Source: Paenimyroides viscosum (GTDB lineage: Bacteria > Bacteroidota > Bacteroidia > Flavobacteriales > Flavobacteriaceae). Taken from it: a DNA stretch of 64,000 bases. Shown one piece after another: positions 61,607 to 64,000 of this stretch. Below the pieces are notes generated by a model. It was not told the origin of the DNA and did not search any database. It saw only the letters and a program-made list of their open reading frames with translations. Made by a program: the position numbers and the translations under genes. The stretch covers positions 124,001 through 188,000 of the forward strand of contig NZ_RQTJ01000001.1 in NCBI RefSeq assembly GCF_003858535.1, read 5' to 3'. Each line of letters opens with the position of its first letter. Within the stretch, counting starts at the first letter, position 1.

Positions 61607-63361
61607 TTAATTGGCTGATACACTTGCATACTGCGATTCGTACAGATTTTTGTATGCGCCGCTCTCTTTTGTTAACAACTGAGCGTGTGTGCCGGTTTCA
61701 ACAATTCTACCATGATCCATTACCACAATTAAATCGGCATTTACAATAGTTGCCAAACGGTGTGCAATAATGATTGATGTTCTGTCTTTCGTAATAATTT
61801 CAACCGCTTTCTGCAATAATTCTTCTGAATAGGTATCGATAGACGAAGTAGCTTCGTCTAAAATTAAAATACTCGGATTGCTCATATATGCACGTAAAAA
61901 GGCAATTAACTGACGTTGACCTGATGAAAGCATCACTCCGCGTTCTTTTACGTTATAATCGTATCCGCCCGGAAGTTTCTCTATAAAATCGTTAATACCG
62001 ATTTCTTTTGCCGCTGTTATAACTTCTTCTTTCGTAATGTTTGAATTATCTAAAATAATGTTGTTTAAGATGGAATCTGAAAAAAGGAAAACATCTTGTA
62101 AAACCACGGCAATTTGATCTCGTAAACTGTTTAAAGTGAAATCGTTGATGTTCATTCCATCAATCAAAATTTCGCCTGATTCAATATCGTAAAATCGACT
62201 TAAAAGATTGGCAATGGTTGATTTCCCAGCTCCAGATGCGCCAACAAAAGCAACTGTTTGTCCTGCCTTAATGTTCAGATTGATACTGTTTATAACTTTT
62301 TTGCCGTTGCTGTAACTAAAATCGACATTCTTAAAATCAATGGCACCTTTAAAATCGGGAGCTGTGATTTTTCCTTCCTCCTGAATTAAATCATCACGAT
62401 CTAAAATTTCAAAAACTCGATCCGCAGCCACAATTCCCATCTGCATCACATTAAATTTATCGGCAATTTGTCGCAACGGGTTAAACAACATCGAAATCAT
62501 CATGGTATAACCAAATAAATCTCCGGTTGTGGTTAAATTATCGCCCTGAACAATGGTAAATCCGCCATAAATAATCACACAACCTAATGTAACCGCCGAA
62601 ACAATATCGGCAATAGGGAAGAAGATCGAGTTGTACAGAATGTTTTTCTGCCACGCATCGTTATGTTTCTGGTTGATTTTTTTAAAGTTTTCATATTCAA
62701 TCTGCTCACGATTAAACAATTGAACGATTTTCATTCCAGTCAATCGTTCCTGAATAAAGGTGTTTAAATTGGCAACCTGCAAACGAACTTCTTCAAAAGC
62801 AACTTTCATGTGTTTCTGAAAAATTCGAGTAGCATACAGTAAAACCGGCATGGCAACAATTACAATAATGGTCAGTTTCCAGTTCATCCACGTCATAATT
62901 CCCAAAACAACCAACATTTTTAGCACATCGCCAACAATCATGAATAATCCTTGACTAAATATGCTTGCAATGTTCTCAATATCTGATACATTTCGGGTAA
63001 TCAATTTACCCACAGGCTCGTTGTCAAAATAGCTCAATCTAAATTTAAGCATTTTATCAAACAGGTTGGTACGAATGTCTTTTATGATATTTTGTCCCAG
63101 CCAGCTTGCAATGTAGGTAAAGAAAAACTGCGACGAAACTTCTAAAATAAGTACCAAAGCCATTAAAGCCACGTAAATACTTAATCCGCCTAAATCTGCT
63201 TTTGCAATATAAACATCCACTACATTTTTAACCATGTAAGGGCGAATTGCTCCAAAAACAGCAAGGGTAATAACCGTAAGCACTACCCAGAACATTTTGT
63301 CTTTGTAGGGCTGCGCATATTGCATTACTTTTTTTAATGTAGACGTTTTATTTGGTGTCAT
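61607..63361 (-). CDS. ABC transporter, fused permease and ATP-binding (exporter type)
   Basis: The 584-residue protein has an N-terminal six-TM domain (about 20-310; the first TM is FWVVLTVITLAVFGAI) and a nucleotide-binding domain with Walker A VGASGAGKST, signature LSSGQRQLIAF and Walker B ILILDEATSS followed by a His switch (IIAHRL). It is a half-size exporter of the MsbA/LmrA-like type that works as a homodimer. The substrate (lipid, drug or peptide) cannot be told. Its start overlaps the truA stop by 14 bp. Confidence 0.92.
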   Translation of the reverse strand: MTPNKTSTLKKVMQYAQPYKDKMFWVVLTVITLAVFGAIRPYMVKNVVDVYIAKADLGGLSIYVALMALVLILEVSSQFFFTYIASWLGQNIIKDIRTNLFDKMLKFRLSYFDNEPVGKLITRNVSDIENIASIFSQGLFMIVGDVLKMLVVLGIMTWMNWKLTIIVIVAMPVLLYATRIFQKHMKVAFEEVRLQVANLNTFIQERLTGMKIVQLFNREQIEYENFKKINQKHNDAWQKNILYNSIFFPIADIVSAVTLGCVIIYGGFTIVQGDNLTTTGDLFGYTMMISMLFNPLRQIADKFNVMQMGIVAADRVFEILDRDDLIQEEGKITAPDFKGAIDFKNVDFSYSNGKKVINSINLNIKAGQTVAFVGASGAGKSTIANLLSRFYDIESGEILIDGMNINDFTLNSLRDQIAVVLQDVFLFSDSILNNIILDNSNITKEEVITAAKEIGINDFIEKLPGGYDYNVKERGVMLSSGQRQLIAFLRAYMSNPSILILDEATSSIDTYSEELLQKAVEIITKDRTSIIIAHRLATIVNADLIVVMDHGRIVETGTHAQLLTKESGAYKNLYESQYASVSAN

Positions 63362-64000
63362 TTATATAAGGATATTCTACTTGTGTTAAATATAAACCGT
63401 GTGCCGGAACAGAAAAACCTGCCTTGCCGCGATTTTTGCTTTTTATGATTTCATGAACATCGTTTACCGAAATTTTTCCCATTCCAACATTCAGCATGGT
63501 ACCAACAATTGCACGAACCATATTGCGTAAAAAACGATTTGCCGAAATATGAAAAATTAACTGTGAACCATTTTTTTGCCAATAAGCTGTGGTTATGTTG
63601 CAGTTAAAGGTGAAAACGTCGGTATGTGTTTTGCTGAAACATTCAAAATCTTCGTATTCTAAAAGAATTTTGGCTGCTTCGTTCATTTTATCAATATCTA
63701 AATTTCTAAACTGATAGTAACTTAAGTCTTTTAAAAAGCTGTTTTTGAATGTGTTTATGTGATATTCGTACGATCTTGAAACAGCATCAAAACGCGCATG
63801 TGCTTCCTTAGCAACTTTAAAAAAGTTAAAAACGGTAATATCTTCAGGTAAAAACGAATTTAATTTATGAACCATTAATTGTTTGTCAAAAACAACATCA
63901 GTATCAAAATGCGCATACATTAATTTTGCATGTACACCGGCGTCTGTTCTACCTGCGGCAACTAGTTCAAAATCATCTCTAAACAGCACATTTACAGCTT
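63348..64000 (-). CDS. truA: tRNA pseudouridine(38-40) synthase, N-terminus off the window
   Basis: The visible 217 codons contain the TruA active site VAAGRTDAGVHAK with the catalytic Asp, then FDAVSRSYEYHI, RNLDIDKMNEAA and the C-terminal FLRNMVRAIVGTMLNVG and VPAHGLYLTQVEY. The reading frame continues to the window edge without a stop and no initiator fits the family length (about 245-260 residues), so the start is upstream of position 64,000; the GTG at 63,989 is internal. It modifies U38-U40 of many tRNAs. It overlaps the ABC exporter start by 14 bp. Confidence 0.95.
   Translation of the reverse strand, partial: AVNVLFRDDFELVAAGRTDAGVHAKLMYAHFDTDVVFDKQLMVHKLNSFLPEDITVFNFFKVAKEAHARFDAVSRSYEYHINTFKNSFLKDLSYYQFRNLDIDKMNEAAKILLEYEDFECFSKTHTDVFTFNCNITTAYWQKNGSQLIFHISANRFLRNMVRAIVGTMLNVGMGKISVNDVHEIIKSKNRGKAGFSVPAHGLYLTQVEYPYINDTK

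Noticed and set aside
63348-63989. GTG at 63,989 as truA start
   Set aside because: The frame stays open to the window edge and the family has about 30-40 more N-terminal residues before FRDDFELV, so the gene is truncated by the window, not short.

Overview
The window is low-G+C chromosomal DNA from a member of the Bacteroidota, most likely family Flavobacteriaceae. The evidence is gene content: flavobacterial families such as DUF4199, a CAL67264-type small membrane protein, TIGR02757/DUF2400, SixA-Ppk1-Ppx, SatD-DUF3307 and a zinc-motif-less Tgt. A-rich translation starts and promoter boxes resembling the Bacteroidota TAnnTTTG element agree. Genus cannot be fixed by eye. No tRNA, rRNA, CRISPR array or insertion-sequence transposase was recognised.

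Region 1 (1-about 10,000) is accessory. A copper/haem cargo operon (DUF305 fragment, DUF3347 lipoprotein, CxxCH haem-binding protein, multicopper oxidase with a C-terminal CopB-like barrel) is followed on the minus strand by the RteC, two-HTH, DUF3945, topB, ORF6N block typical of CTnDOT-like conjugative elements. Its G+C is visibly higher than the rest. topB is interrupted by an in-frame TGA. No integrase, relaxase or tra gene is in view, and sucC follows within about 600 bp, so this is either the edge or a decayed remnant of an element.

Region 2 (10,500-23,000) holds sucC, an AAA+ protein with altered Walker motifs, a GT9 glycosyltransferase, a small membrane protein, a NUDIX hydrolase, a SatD-DUF3307-YjbR operon preceded by four 28-bp tandem repeats that look like operators, an AbiJ-NTD4/HEPN-like defence-type protein, two duplicated outer-membrane barrels, an SDR, kdsA and DUF4199. 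Region 3 (23,000-33,400) carries sixA-ppk1-ppx (polyphosphate), DUF2400, a GT2-lipoprotein-HsdR_N cluster, holA, serC and a TPR protein. Region 4 (33,400-54,800) is largely housekeeping: gyrA (Leu at quinolone position 83), a dihydroorotase-like protein lacking its HxH, glyA, fahA, tgt, an LptF/LptG permease, accA and dnaB, interspersed with secreted proteins and lipoproteins.

Region 5 (54,800-59,300) is the most interesting: a divergent WYL regulator next to two RlaP-like nucleotidyltransferases and an RtcB RNA ligase, with shared TACGCA motifs in the intergenic region. It reads as an inducible RNA-repair operon. The window ends with an unknown exported protein, a 130-bp hairpin repeat, lpdA, an ABC exporter and the 3' part of truA.
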